Notes under the pieces: generated by a model
Told to the model about the DNA's origin: nothing
Database searches by the model: none
What the model saw: only the letters and a program-made list of their open reading frames with translations
In this document: positions 45,062 through 54,093 of the stretch, piece by piece
Position numbering within the stretch: position 1 is the stretch's first letter
How the letters are laid out: each line of letters starts with the position of its first letter
From: an uncultured Eubacteriales bacterium
GTDB lineage: Bacteria; Bacillota; Clostridia; Christensenellales; Aristaeellaceae
Direction: 5' to 3'
DNA length: 57,168 nucleotides
Assembly (NCBI GenBank): GCA_902801165.1
Contig: CADCHI010000010.1
Span: forward strand, 1 to 57,168
Position numbers and translations under genes: made by a program

Positions 45062-46018
45062 TCACTTGTTCGGGTCCACCCGTCGCTTCAGCGGCTCCCC
45101 CTTGCAGTAGCGGGCGAAGTCCTCCAGGAACAGCGCCACGACCTTGTCCACCGTGTAGGGCAGGGTCAGGTTGCCGGCTGCGTGGGGCGTGATCAGCAGG
45201 TTCGGGCACGTCCACAGCGGGGAATCCTGGGGCAGCGGCTCGGTCTCAAACACGTCCAGGCCGGCCCTGATCCGCCCCGAGCGCAGCTCGGGCAACAGCG
45301 CTTCCTCGTCGATGCTGGTGCCACGGCCCACATTGATGACGATTGCGCCGTCCGGCAGCAGTGCCAGCCTGCGCCCGTCCAGGATGTGGCGGGTCTCCGG
45401 CGCGCCGGGAAGGCACATGATCAACAGGTCGCACCCGGGCAGCACCGCGTCCAGCTCCGCGATGGGCCGCGCCTCGTCGAACAGGTTCCCGGGGTTGCGT
45501 CCGCTGCGGTTGACGCCCACGATGCGCGCGGGATCAAAGCCCCTCAGGCGGCGGGCGATCGTCTGGCCCAGGTCGCCAGTGCCCAGCACCGCTACTCGGC
45601 TGCCGCAGATGGAGCGCACGGGCAGGCCTCGGAGCCATTCCCGCCGTTCCACCGCGCCGCTGTATTCCCGCTGTCGGCGCATCAGCTCCAGCGCCATCAT
45701 GACCACGTGCTCGGAAATGGTGACGCCGTAGGCCCCCGAGGAGTTGCTCAGCATCGCCTCAGGCGAGGCGAACACGCCGGGGCCGGCGTACTGGTTATAG
45801 CCCGCCGAGGGCGTGCAGAGCCAGCGCAGCTTCGGCGCGACCCGGGCCAGCTCCGGCGCATTGCCGAAGATGATCTCCGCGTCGGCGGCATCGGGCATCG
45901 CCTCCGCGGGGCTCCCGCGGAAGGTCACGTCGAAGCCCTCCGGCTCCGCCGCGGAAAGTATGGCTTCCCTGTGGGCGGGCAGCAGCCCGCCGATGGCGAC
46001 AATCAGCTTTCTGCTCAT
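45062..46018 (-). CDS. D-isomer-specific 2-hydroxyacid dehydrogenase
   Basis: A 318-residue NAD-dependent reductase of 2-oxoacids. The nucleotide motif is VAVLGTGDLGQTIARRL; the catalytic arginine lies in NVGRGTSIDEEAL, the glutamate in AGLDVFETEPLP and the histidine in ITPHAAG. A segment SNSSGAYGVTISEHVVMM marks the substrate-binding side. The substrate is not determined. It is the last of a run of minus-strand genes with the deformylase and the ABC pair. Confidence 0.88.
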   Translation of the reverse strand: MSRKLIVAIGGLLPAHREAILSAAEPEGFDVTFRGSPAEAMPDAADAEIIFGNAPELARVAPKLRWLCTPSAGYNQYAGPGVFASPEAMLSNSSGAYGVTISEHVVMMALELMRRQREYSGAVERREWLRGLPVRSICGSRVAVLGTGDLGQTIARRLRGFDPARIVGVNRSGRNPGNLFDEARPIAELDAVLPGCDLLIMCLPGAPETRHILDGRRLALLPDGAIVINVGRGTSIDEEALLPELRSGRIRAGLDVFETEPLPQDSPLWTCPNLLITPHAAGNLTLPYTVDKVVALFLEDFARYCKGEPLKRRVDPNK

Positions 46019-46103
46019 CGTTATTTCCCCCGTCTGTAGTCGTCGTATCCCGTCCCGTGGCGTGCCCGGTTCCTTGTAATGTTTTCGCTTTTCAAAGCAG
46101 GTT

Positions 46104-46514
46104 TCAGATGATGATGCCGTCCAGGTGATCCAGCTCGTGCTGGATGATCTGGGCGATCCAGCCAGAGTACCGCTGTCGGCGCTTCTTCCAGCCTTCGTCC
46201 CGGTACTCCACCTCGATGTTCCGATATCGGGTGGCCTTGCGGGTGCCGTCCAGGGACAGGCAGCCCTCCTCCGCCTCGTAGGGCGAATCCTTACTGAGCA
46301 CGACGGGGTTGACCATCACGACGCTGCCGAGGCCAAGGTCGACGATGATGATCCGCTTTTTCACGCCGATCATGTTCGCCGCCATGCCCACGCACGCCTG
46401 GCGATGGGCCGCCAATGTGTCCCGCAGGTCGCGGCCGACGGCGGTGTCCCCCTGGACGGCGGGATCAGACTTCTGACCGAGAAAGAACACGTCCCGAACG
46501 ATGGGCCTTATCAT
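46104..46514 (-). CDS. def: Short peptide deformylase homologue with divergent motif I
   Basis: A 136-residue deformylase-family protein, removing N-formyl groups from new proteins. Motif II (EEGCLSLDG) and motif III (IIQHELDHLDG) give the Cys and two His that bind the metal, and the catalytic Glu. Motif I reads CVGMAANMIGV; canonical deformylases have GΦGΦAAxQ, so the catalytic-site Gln is replaced by Met. This short divergent form occurs widely in Clostridia and may be an active variant, perhaps with another canonical copy elsewhere. It lies 16 bases downstream of the ABC pair. Confidence 0.78.
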   Translation of the reverse strand: MIRPIVRDVFFLGQKSDPAVQGDTAVGRDLRDTLAAHRQACVGMAANMIGVKKRIIIVDLGLGSVVMVNPVVLSKDSPYEAEEGCLSLDGTRKATRYRNIEVEYRDEGWKKRRQRYSGWIAQIIQHELDHLDGIII

Positions 46515-46529
46515 ATCCGCACCTCCGCG

Positions 46530-48299
46530 TTACTGGAACTGGGCGCTGTAGAGCTGGTAGTAAAAGCCCTTCGAGCGCATCAGCGATTCATGGGTGCCCT
46601 GCTCCACCACGTCGCCGTGGTTCAGCACGAGGATCAAATCGGCATTCTGGATGGTGGACAGCCGGTGGGCGATGACGAAGCAGGTCTTGTTCTCCATGAG
46701 GCTGCGCATGGCCCGCTGGATCTCCCGCTCGGTGCTGGTGTCCACGTTGGAGGTGGCCTCGTCCAGAATCAGCATGTGGGTGTTGTACAGCATGGCCCGG
46801 GCGATGGTCAGCAGCTGCTTCTGTCCCTTGGAGATGTTGCCGCCGTCCTCGCTGATCACCGTCTGGTAGCCCTCGGGCAGGCGCATGATGAAGGGATGGA
46901 TGTGGGCGGCCTTCGCCGCCGCCACCACCTCCTCCAGGGTGGCGTTCTCCTTGCCGTAGACGATGTTGTCGAAGATCGTGCCCTGGAATACCCAGGTATC
47001 CTGGAGCACCATGGCGTAGGCCCCGCGCAGGCTGGCCCGGGTGAGGTCTCGCACGTCGTGGCCGTCCAGCAGTATGCGCCCCTCGTCCACGTCATAGAAG
47101 CGCATCAGCAGGTTGATGATGGTGGTCTTGCCCGCGCCGGTGGGCCCGACGATGGCGATCATCCGGCCCGCGTCCACCCTCAGGCTCAGATCGTGGATGA
47201 TCCGCTTGCCCGGGTCATAGCCAAAGGCCACGCGCTCCATGGCCACGTCGCCCCGAACGTCCTCCAGCGCCAGGGCGTCCTCCCGGTCCGCCGTCTCCTC
47301 CTCCTCGTCCAGCAGCGCGAACACCCGCTCCGCCGCGGACAGGGCCGAGAACAGCTCGTTGATGATGTTGGCGATCTCGTTGATCGGGCCGGAGAACTTC
47401 CTCGAATAGAGCACAAAGGACGAGATCTGCCCCAGGGAGATCATGCCGCCCATGTACAGCAGCGACCCCACGATGGCGATCAGCGACAGGCCCAGGTTGT
47501 TGATGGAGCCCACGGAGGGCCCGATGGTGATGCCGTAGTAGTCGGCGTCATAGTAGGCCGCGGCGGCGTCGCCGTTGATGCCGTCAAAGCGCTCCTCCAC
47601 CCCGTTTTCATAGGTGTAGGCCAGTATCGTCTTCTGCCCGGTGAGCATCTCCTCGACGAAGCCGTTCATCACGCCGTACATCTTCGAGCGCTTCGAAAAC
47701 CGGGGCTGGGTGATCTTCCGCATCTTGGTGGTGTAGAATATGGCCACCGGCACCGGAATGAGGGCCACCACCGCCAGCGGCGGGGAGAGGACGATCATCA
47801 TGGCCACGGAGCCGACCACGGTCACGACGCTCGTGAGTATGGCGGTGATGTCCGAGGACATGCAGGTGCTGATGACATCGATGTCATAGGACACCCGGCT
47901 GATGATGTCGCCCGCCTGGTTGTGGTCGAAGAAGCCCACCTTCATCCGCATCAGCTTGTCAAACACGTCCTGCCGCATGCGCCGGGCCACCCGCTTGCTG
48001 ATCCTCGTCATCATCACGCTGATGGAGATGGTCAGCAGCGAGGACACGCCGTAGCAGGCCAGCATCCGCAGGGCGTAGGCGTAGACCCTGTCGAAGTTCA
48101 CCTTTCCCGGTCCCGCGGCGGCCTCGTTGATGGCGGAGCCCGCGAGGCTGGGGCCGAGCAGCGAGAGCACGTTGCTCGCCAGGCACAGCAGGAACACCAG
48201 CGCCAACAGGGGCCGGAAGGCGCCCAGATAGGCGACCAGCCTGCGCAGCGCGCCCCTGGCGTCCTTCGGCTTCTTCATCACCGAATCCCGCGCCGCCAT
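46530..48299 (-). CDS. Heterodimeric ABC exporter, subunit with degenerate signature
   Basis: A 589-residue half-transporter: six membrane helices (about 25-320), then an ATPase. Walker A is GPTGAGKTT, Walker B is MLILDEATSNVD with a catalytic Glu, and the switch His is in VIAHRLST. The signature reads NISKGQKQ instead of LSGGQ, so it can form only one of the two good ATP sites in a dimer. The ATG start overlaps the partner stop (TAATG). Exporters of this BmrCD/LmrCD type often carry drugs or lipids. Confidence 0.9.
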   Translation of the reverse strand: MAARDSVMKKPKDARGALRRLVAYLGAFRPLLALVFLLCLASNVLSLLGPSLAGSAINEAAAGPGKVNFDRVYAYALRMLACYGVSSLLTISISVMMTRISKRVARRMRQDVFDKLMRMKVGFFDHNQAGDIISRVSYDIDVISTCMSSDITAILTSVVTVVGSVAMMIVLSPPLAVVALIPVPVAIFYTTKMRKITQPRFSKRSKMYGVMNGFVEEMLTGQKTILAYTYENGVEERFDGINGDAAAAYYDADYYGITIGPSVGSINNLGLSLIAIVGSLLYMGGMISLGQISSFVLYSRKFSGPINEIANIINELFSALSAAERVFALLDEEEETADREDALALEDVRGDVAMERVAFGYDPGKRIIHDLSLRVDAGRMIAIVGPTGAGKTTIINLLMRFYDVDEGRILLDGHDVRDLTRASLRGAYAMVLQDTWVFQGTIFDNIVYGKENATLEEVVAAAKAAHIHPFIMRLPEGYQTVISEDGGNISKGQKQLLTIARAMLYNTHMLILDEATSNVDTSTEREIQRAMRSLMENKTCFVIAHRLSTIQNADLILVLNHGDVVEQGTHESLMRSKGFYYQLYSAQFQ

Positions 48300-50074
48300 T
48301 ACGCAACCTCCCCCATCTGCGACTGGTAGATGTCCCGGTAGACGGGGCAGGTCTCCAGCAGCTGCTCGTGGGTGCCGCAGCCAATCATGCGGCCCTCGTC
48401 CAGCACGAGGATGCTGTCCAGCGCCATGATGGAGCTGACGCGCTGGGCGATGACCAGCGTCGTGGCGCGGCTGTGGTGCTCGCGGATGGCCCTGCGCAGC
48501 GCCGCGTCGGTGCGGTAGTCCAGCGCGCTGGAGGCGTCGTCCAGGATCAGGATCTCCGGGTCGGCGGCGAGGGCCCGGGCGATCAACAGGCGCTGGCGCT
48601 GGCCGCCGGAGAAGTTCGCGCCCTGTATGGCGGCGCGGTGGTCGTAGCCGTCCTCATAGGCCTCCACGAACTCCGCGGCCATGGCGTCCCCGGCGGCGCG
48701 GCACACCGCGTCCTCGGAAACGTTTCTGCCGAAGTCGATGTTCCCCCGAACGGAGTCCACGAACACCACGTCGTTCTGGAACACCACGCCGAACTTGCGG
48801 TGCAGTTCGTCCTTTTCGTAGGTGCGCACATCCCTGCCGTCCACGAACACGTGGCCCTGCTGGGGATCGTAGAAGCGCATCAGCAGGTTGACGATGGTGG
48901 TCTTGCCGCTGCCGGTCGCGCCGATGATGCCCAGGGAGCCGCCCTTCTTCACGGCAAAGTCGATGTCATTCAGGGCCTTCTGGCGGCTGGAGCCGGCAAA
49001 TCGCGTGGTGTCGTCCGATCCCTGGCCGCCCTGCCCGGCGTCCCCGTCGTAGTTGAAGCTGACGTGGTCGAACACCAGGAAGCCCTCCCGGTCGGTGTGT
49101 GCCGCCTCGACCTCGGGGATCGGCGGCAGCGCCTCCGGCGCGTCGATGACGGCGGCGATGCGCTTGGCGGAGGCGTTGGCCTTGGACATCATCATGAAGA
49201 TGCGGTTCAGGCCCATGACGCCCATCATAATCATGTTGAAATAGGTCAAAAAGGCGAGTATGACGCCGGGCTGGGTGACGCCGGCGTTCACCCGGCGCGC
49301 GCCGAACACCACCACCAGCGTAAGCCCGACGTTCAGAAACAGCGTCACGATGGGCCCGGGCAGCGCCATGACGATGCCGGCGCGGATATCCCGGGCAGCG
49401 GCGGTCTCGTTGACAGCCCTGAAGCGGCGCATCTCGTAGTCCTCCTTGGACAGCGCCTTCACCACGCGGATGCCGGTGATGTTCTCCCGCATCACGCGCA
49501 CCATGTCGTCCAGCCCCTGCTGGACCTTGTCATACAGCGGGATGCCCCGCATGGAGATGCCGATGACCAGCGCGATCAGCACCGGGGCCATGACGCACAG
49601 TATGGCGGCGAGGCCCCGGTCCATCAGCAGGGTGATCAGTATGCCGCCCATCAGCATGAATGGTGCGCGGATGCCGATGGTCTGGCTGGCCTGTATGAAG
49701 CTCTGCACGTTGTAGGAATCGGAGGTCATCCGGGAGGTGATCGACGGCAGGCCGAAGGCGTCCATCTGCCCGCCGGACAGGTTCAGCGAGGCGTGGAACA
49801 GGTCCCTGCGGATCTCAAAGGTGCTCTCCCGGGCAACGCGCACGCTCATCCGGTTGGCGGTGACGTTCACGGCGCGCACGAACACCGCCAGGGCGATCAT
49901 CGCGCCGCCCCACAGGAACACCAGCCCCCGCTGCCGCGTCGGCGCGACGGTGTCGATCAGGTATTCCAGCACGGACGGGATCAACAGCTCGCCCAGCGTG
50001 CCGATGAGCTTGACGAGCATTACGGCGGCGATCAGCCACCGGCGCTTTTTCAAATAGGGCAGTATCGCTTTCAA
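48299..50074 (-). CDS. Heterodimeric ABC exporter, subunit with degenerate catalytic glutamate
   Basis: A 591-residue half-transporter with an N-terminal membrane domain and a C-terminal ATPase. Walker A is GATGSGKTT, and the signature NFSGGQRQR is close to normal. Walker B is ILILDDASSALD with Asp in place of the catalytic Glu. This is complementary to the downstream partner, so the pair should have one working and one degenerate site. The ATPase linker has an extra Gly/Gln/Asp-rich stretch (about 355-370). Confidence 0.9.
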   Translation of the reverse strand: MKAILPYLKKRRWLIAAVMLVKLIGTLGELLIPSVLEYLIDTVAPTRQRGLVFLWGGAMIALAVFVRAVNVTANRMSVRVARESTFEIRRDLFHASLNLSGGQMDAFGLPSITSRMTSDSYNVQSFIQASQTIGIRAPFMLMGGILITLLMDRGLAAILCVMAPVLIALVIGISMRGIPLYDKVQQGLDDMVRVMRENITGIRVVKALSKEDYEMRRFRAVNETAAARDIRAGIVMALPGPIVTLFLNVGLTLVVVFGARRVNAGVTQPGVILAFLTYFNMIMMGVMGLNRIFMMMSKANASAKRIAAVIDAPEALPPIPEVEAAHTDREGFLVFDHVSFNYDGDAGQGGQGSDDTTRFAGSSRQKALNDIDFAVKKGGSLGIIGATGSGKTTIVNLLMRFYDPQQGHVFVDGRDVRTYEKDELHRKFGVVFQNDVVFVDSVRGNIDFGRNVSEDAVCRAAGDAMAAEFVEAYEDGYDHRAAIQGANFSGGQRQRLLIARALAADPEILILDDASSALDYRTDAALRRAIREHHSRATTLVIAQRVSSIMALDSILVLDEGRMIGCGTHEQLLETCPVYRDIYQSQMGEVA

Positions 50075-50101
50075 GGCTGCGTCATCTCACAAATCTGTAT
50101 T

Positions 50102-50116
50102 GCGGCAAATTGCCGC
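50102..50116. promoter_or_regulatory. Palindrome upstream of the ABC exporter
   Basis: GCGGCAA-A-TTGCCGC, 28 bases before the first ABC start and just downstream of a possible minus-strand -10 (TATACT, 50126-50131). A candidate operator for a regulator of the MarR or TetR type, or a leader hairpin. Confidence 0.4.
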
Positions 50117-50145
50117 TTCATTTTGAGTATAATTTGGCTTTGAAA

Positions 50146-50211
50146 AGCGCTTCCAGCGTCAAATGTTAAAAAACTCGATCTTTTCGCGGCTTGAAGGCGC
50201 TGGAAAAGCGC
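50146..50211 (-). terminator. Large inverted repeat, possible terminator after the nitroreductase gene
   Basis: GCGCTTCCAGCG (50148-50158 region) and CGCTGGAAAAGCGC (50198-50211) are complementary with a loop of about 40 bases. On the minus strand a short T-run (CTTTTC) follows. Confidence 0.4.
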
Positions 50212-50254
50212 CCACGGAGATGCCGAAGCCTGCGCGGGCGGAGTACCAAATCCC

Positions 50255-50923
50255 TCACGCCCAGGTGAAGTTCTCCTCGCCGGCGGCGAGGGCGAAGTGA
50301 CACTTGACGATGCCCAGGTCGATCTTCAGGCACGTTCCAATCAGGCCGGCCCTGGCCGTCACCCGGTCGCCGCTGAGCTCAAAGCGGAACTTCTGCTGGT
50401 TGACCGCCGTCGGCGCGAGCAGCGCCGCCTCGACGCCCCGTCGGAACCACTCCGGGGCATCCGTGGACGCGCCGCTGACCTCGGCGGCAGACTTGCTCTT
50501 GCGGGGGCTGCCCTGGGTCTTTCCGTAGCCGAGGGAGATGATGATGACCTCCCGCTCCCCCGGCGCGACGACCGCCTTGCTCTTTCCGTGGGTCAGCGCC
50601 ACCCAGCAGGTGTTCAGCCCCAGCTCCTGGGCCCTGAGCACCAGCTTTTCGCCGTAATAGCCGCAGCGCTCCTCCAGGCCGTCGCCCTTCCTGCCGACCA
50701 GGGCGATGTAGTTCTTCGCGTTTTCGAACTTCCCGTAGTGCGCCATCCGGGAGTTGAAGCACTCCGGCTCGTCGTACAGGATCTGCATGTTCAGCCCGCC
50801 CTCGCGGTTCAGCTCCGCCGCGCAGGCGTCCAGCTGCGCCCGCAGTTCCCGCGGAATGGGCTTGTCCAGGTACTGCCGCACGCTGTGGCGGCGGCGCATG
50901 ATCTCCATGATCCCTTCGTTCAA
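50255..50923 (-). CDS. Nitroreductase-family FMN protein
   Basis: A 222-residue member of the nitroreductase superfamily (TM1586-like). The N-terminal FMN loop reads RRRHSVRQYLDKPI; the second conserved region is CGYYGEKLVLRAQELGLNTCWVAL; the C-terminal half repeats the family's AALLAPTAVNQQKFRFEL. The physiological substrate is not evident. The start ATG 50923 follows AGAGAGGACGGTGTGAACCTTG. It lies between the tag gene and a large inverted repeat. Confidence 0.82.
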   Translation of the reverse strand: MNEGIMEIMRRRHSVRQYLDKPIPRELRAQLDACAAELNREGGLNMQILYDEPECFNSRMAHYGKFENAKNYIALVGRKGDGLEERCGYYGEKLVLRAQELGLNTCWVALTHGKSKAVVAPGEREVIIISLGYGKTQGSPRKSKSAAEVSGASTDAPEWFRRGVEAALLAPTAVNQQKFRFELSGDRVTARAGLIGTCLKIDLGIVKCHFALAAGEENFTWA

Positions 50924-50946
50924 GGTTCACACCGTCCTCTCTGTCG

Positions 50947-51510
50947 TCAGTCGTTCCCCCGTCGGCACGGACAGTCCGCCAGGTGGTCGTTCACCATGCC
51001 GATGGCCTGCATGAACGAGTAGGTGATCACCGGGCCGACGAAGCCGATGCCCCGCTTCTTCAAGTCCGCCGCCAGCTTCGTCGAGATCTCCGAGGCCGTC
51101 GGCACCTCCCGCACGGTCCTCCAGCGCCCGTCGATCGTCCTTCCCTCCGTGAAGCGCCACAGGTAGGCGTCGAAGCTGTCCCATTCCGCCTGGATCTTCT
51201 GCACGGCCCGGGCGTTCTTGCGCACGCTGAAGATCTTGCTCCGGTTGCGGATCAGCCCGGGGTCGCCCATCAGCGCCTCCAGCTCTTCGTCGGTCATTGC
51301 CGCGCAGGCGTCGATGTCGAAGCCGTGGAAGGCGGCGCGGTAGGCCTCGCGCTTGTGCATGATGATCCTCCAGGACAGCCCGACGCTCGCTCCCTCCAGG
51401 CACAGCATCTCAAACTGGAACCGGTCGTCGTGGCTGACCGCGCACCACTCATGATCGTGGTACGCCTCCAGGATCGGGTCGCCCTCCGCCCAGGCACGGC
51501 ATTCGCTCAT
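50947..51510 (-). CDS. tag: DNA-3-methyladenine glycosylase I
   Basis: A 187-residue Tag protein, removing 3-methyladenine from alkylated DNA. Conserved items are CRAWAEGDPILEAYHDHEW at the start (zinc Cys near the N-terminus), FEMLCLEGASVGLSWRIIMHKREAYR with the active Glu, and the C-terminal zinc ligands in NDHLADCPC. ATG 51510 is chosen; the in-frame upstream ATG 51540 adds ten residues with no family match. Probably an operon with the nitroreductase downstream. Confidence 0.92.
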   Translation of the reverse strand: MSECRAWAEGDPILEAYHDHEWCAVSHDDRFQFEMLCLEGASVGLSWRIIMHKREAYRAAFHGFDIDACAAMTDEELEALMGDPGLIRNRSKIFSVRKNARAVQKIQAEWDSFDAYLWRFTEGRTIDGRWRTVREVPTASEISTKLAADLKKRGIGFVGPVITYSFMQAIGMVNDHLADCPCRRGND

Positions 51511-51563
51511 GGCATCCTCGCTTTCCGGCCGCCGACGCACGCCCGCGGCCCTGTTTTGTGACC

Positions 51564-51572
51564 ATTATAGCA
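51564..51572 (-). promoter_or_regulatory. Extended -10 promoter of tag
   Basis: TGCTATAAT on the minus strand. A -35 is not evident. Leader of about 45 bases. Confidence 0.45.
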
Positions 51573-51892
51573 CACGCGGATGCCCCGCGCCATCCCCTGC
51601 CCTGTCATATGCCGCCTGCGGGTGAAAAACGTTCCCCGATTTCGCCCTCTCCGGCGCCGTCTATCACGCTCGTCCCGGTTTTTGTCCCATGTGCCGGGCC
51701 GCATTGCGAACGCGCGGTTTTTTTTCGCAAAGGGTAGCAATTTCCCGCGATTTATGCTATATTCCTATTGTTATTATTCTTATCTTTTGGTGCCGCCCGA
51801 GAGCTGCCGCAGCGGCATGCCCAGGCAGCGAAGGGAAGCGGCGCCCGCCCCCTGCCCGCGGACAAACGGTTCACCATCCTGGAGGTAATCCA

Positions 51893-54025
51893 ATGCCCAG
51901 TAATATTTCCCGCATCGCTATGGTCCTGCTGATCGACTATTCCAGCGTCTACTATATCGACCTCAAGACCAACCACTACGAGTGCTACAGCACCAACGCG
52001 GGCTATCAGAAACTGGAGCTTCAATCCTCCGGCACCGACTTCTTCGCCGACTGCCAGCGCGACCTGCGGATCGTCGCCTTCGAGGAAGACTGGGAGATGC
52101 TCTCCTCCGCCATGACCCGGGAGGCGCTGCTGCGCAAGTTCAGGGAAAACGAGGCCCTGTCGATACTGTACCGCCTGTTGATCGACGGCAAGCCGGTCTA
52201 TCACACCATGCGCATACTGCACGTCGCCGCCGAGGAGGACGACTGCATGATCCTCGGCGTGCTGAACGTGGACGAGAAGGTGCGCGCGCAGCACGCCACC
52301 AAGACCTACGACGCCATCGCCAAGACTCTGGCCAACCGCTACGCCACCATCTACTACGTCAGCCTCAAGACCAACCACTACGTGGAATACTCCTCCAGCA
52401 ACGACTACAAGGACCTGGAGGTCCCGCCCGAGGGCAGCGACTTCTTCTCCGAGACCCGGAAGAACGTCCTCAGGGTCATCCACCCCGACGACCAGCAGCG
52501 GGTGATCGGCGTATTCGACAAGGAAAACGTGATGGCCCTGACGGAGAACGGCCGCAAATACCTGATGGAGTACAAGCTGATGATGAACGGCGAGGCCCAC
52601 CACGTCCGGTTGACGGCGGTGCGCACCGCAGACGGGGAAAACCTGATCATCGCCCTGGACAACATCGACGAGGAGATCAAGCGACAGGCAGAGATGAAGG
52701 CCATCTCCGAAAAGAGCGTCATATTCACCCACATCGCGGAGAGCCTGGCCCGCCAGTACGGGATGATCTACTACATCGACACGGAGACGGACGAATACGT
52801 CGAGTTCACCTCCACCGACGAATACAAGGACTTCAACATCAGCCCCGTGGGCAGCGACTTCTTCGGCACCTCCCAGCGCAACGTCAGCCTCATCGCCCAT
52901 CCGGCGGACCGGGAGCGCCTGTTCAACATGCTGGACAAGCAGACGATGCTGAAGCAGCTCCAGGAGAAGGGCTCCCTCACCCTCACCTACCAGCTGCTGC
53001 TCACCTCCGGGAGCAGCTACACCCGCATGACGGTGTTCTGGGCCAACGACCGGAAGCACCTGATCATGTGCGTCATGAACATCGACAACGAGATCCAGCG
53101 GGAGAACACCTTCAAGAAGATGGCCGCGGAAAACGCCATCTTCTCCCAGATCGCGGAGAGCCTGGCCAAGCAGTACGACACCATCTACTACGTGGACATG
53201 CTCACCGATCACTACCTGGAGTTCTCCTCCACGGACGTGTACAAGAGCCTGGAGGTGCGGCCCTCCGGCGACAACTTCTTCGAGGAGTCGCTGCGCAACA
53301 TCGACCGCGTCATCTACCCGGAGGACCGGCAGGAATTCCATCGCATCCTGAACAAGCGCAACATGGTGCAGATGCTGCACGGCAAGCACATGATCACCCA
53401 CACCTACCGGCTGCTCGTCGGCGGCGGCATCATGTACGCCCGGCTCTCCATCATCTGGGCCACGGACAACAAGCACCTGATCGTCGGCGTCATGAACATC
53501 GACCAGGAGGTCCGCAAGGAGCAGCAGGTCAAGGAACAGCTGCTCGTCGCCAACGAAAGAGCCTATCGGGACGGCCTGACCGGCGTCAAGAACAAGGCCG
53601 CCTACAAGGAGTTTGAAAGCCGGCTCCAGACGGCCGTCCAGCGGGGCGAGACGAAGGCCTACGCCGTCGTGGTCTGCGACGTGAACGGCCTCAAGGAGGT
53701 CAACGACCGGCTGGGCCACATTCAGGGCGACGCCTACATCCGCAGCGCTTGCTCGATCATCTGCCATATCTGGTCCCACAGCCCGGTGTTCCGCATCGGC
53801 GGCGACGAATTCTGCGTCCTGCTGCAGGGCAGCGACTACGAGAACCGCCGCGAGCTGATGGACAAGATGCGGGCCCAGGTCCTCGAAAACCAGAAGAACG
53901 GCGAGGTGGTGATCGCCTCCGGCATCTCGGATTACATCCCCGGCACCGACACCAGCGTATCCCAGGTCTTTGAAAGGGCGGACGGCCTGATGTATGAGGA
54001 CAAGTCCGCGCTGAAAGCTCTATAG
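51893..54025 (+). CDS. GGDEF diguanylate cyclase with four tandem sensor repeats
   Basis: A 710-residue protein. Four homologous domains of about 138 residues start near residues 20, 152, 289 and 428. Each has IYYVDLxTxHYxEYSS, a PxGxDFF segment, an RVIxPxD segment, and ends LIVGVxNIDxExR. They look PAS-like, but I do not recognise a named sensor. The GGDEF domain covers about 545-710; the active site RIGGDEFCVL is intact, and the segment VVCDVNGLKEVND carries the metal-binding Asp. No membrane segment is present, so it is a soluble c-di-GMP synthase sensing a cytoplasmic signal. ATG 51893 follows GGAGGTAATCCA. Confidence 0.9.
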   Translation: MPSNISRIAMVLLIDYSSVYYIDLKTNHYECYSTNAGYQKLELQSSGTDFFADCQRDLRIVAFEEDWEMLSSAMTREALLRKFRENEALSILYRLLIDGKPVYHTMRILHVAAEEDDCMILGVLNVDEKVRAQHATKTYDAIAKTLANRYATIYYVSLKTNHYVEYSSSNDYKDLEVPPEGSDFFSETRKNVLRVIHPDDQQRVIGVFDKENVMALTENGRKYLMEYKLMMNGEAHHVRLTAVRTADGENLIIALDNIDEEIKRQAEMKAISEKSVIFTHIAESLARQYGMIYYIDTETDEYVEFTSTDEYKDFNISPVGSDFFGTSQRNVSLIAHPADRERLFNMLDKQTMLKQLQEKGSLTLTYQLLLTSGSSYTRMTVFWANDRKHLIMCVMNIDNEIQRENTFKKMAAENAIFSQIAESLAKQYDTIYYVDMLTDHYLEFSSTDVYKSLEVRPSGDNFFEESLRNIDRVIYPEDRQEFHRILNKRNMVQMLHGKHMITHTYRLLVGGGIMYARLSIIWATDNKHLIVGVMNIDQEVRKEQQVKEQLLVANERAYRDGLTGVKNKAAYKEFESRLQTAVQRGETKAYAVVVCDVNGLKEVNDRLGHIQGDAYIRSACSIICHIWSHSPVFRIGGDEFCVLLQGSDYENRRELMDKMRAQVLENQKNGEVVIASGISDYIPGTDTSVSQVFERADGLMYEDKSALKAL

Positions 54026-54093
54026 CGCCGCGGTCCCGACGCCGCCGGCACGCACGAACCGCAATCACACACGACATTCAGGGGGAGAAAGCA

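Noticed and set aside
46125-50143. Two long plus-strand frames opposite the ABC exporter genes
   Set aside because: Shadows of ABC genes with intact ATPase motifs on the other strand.
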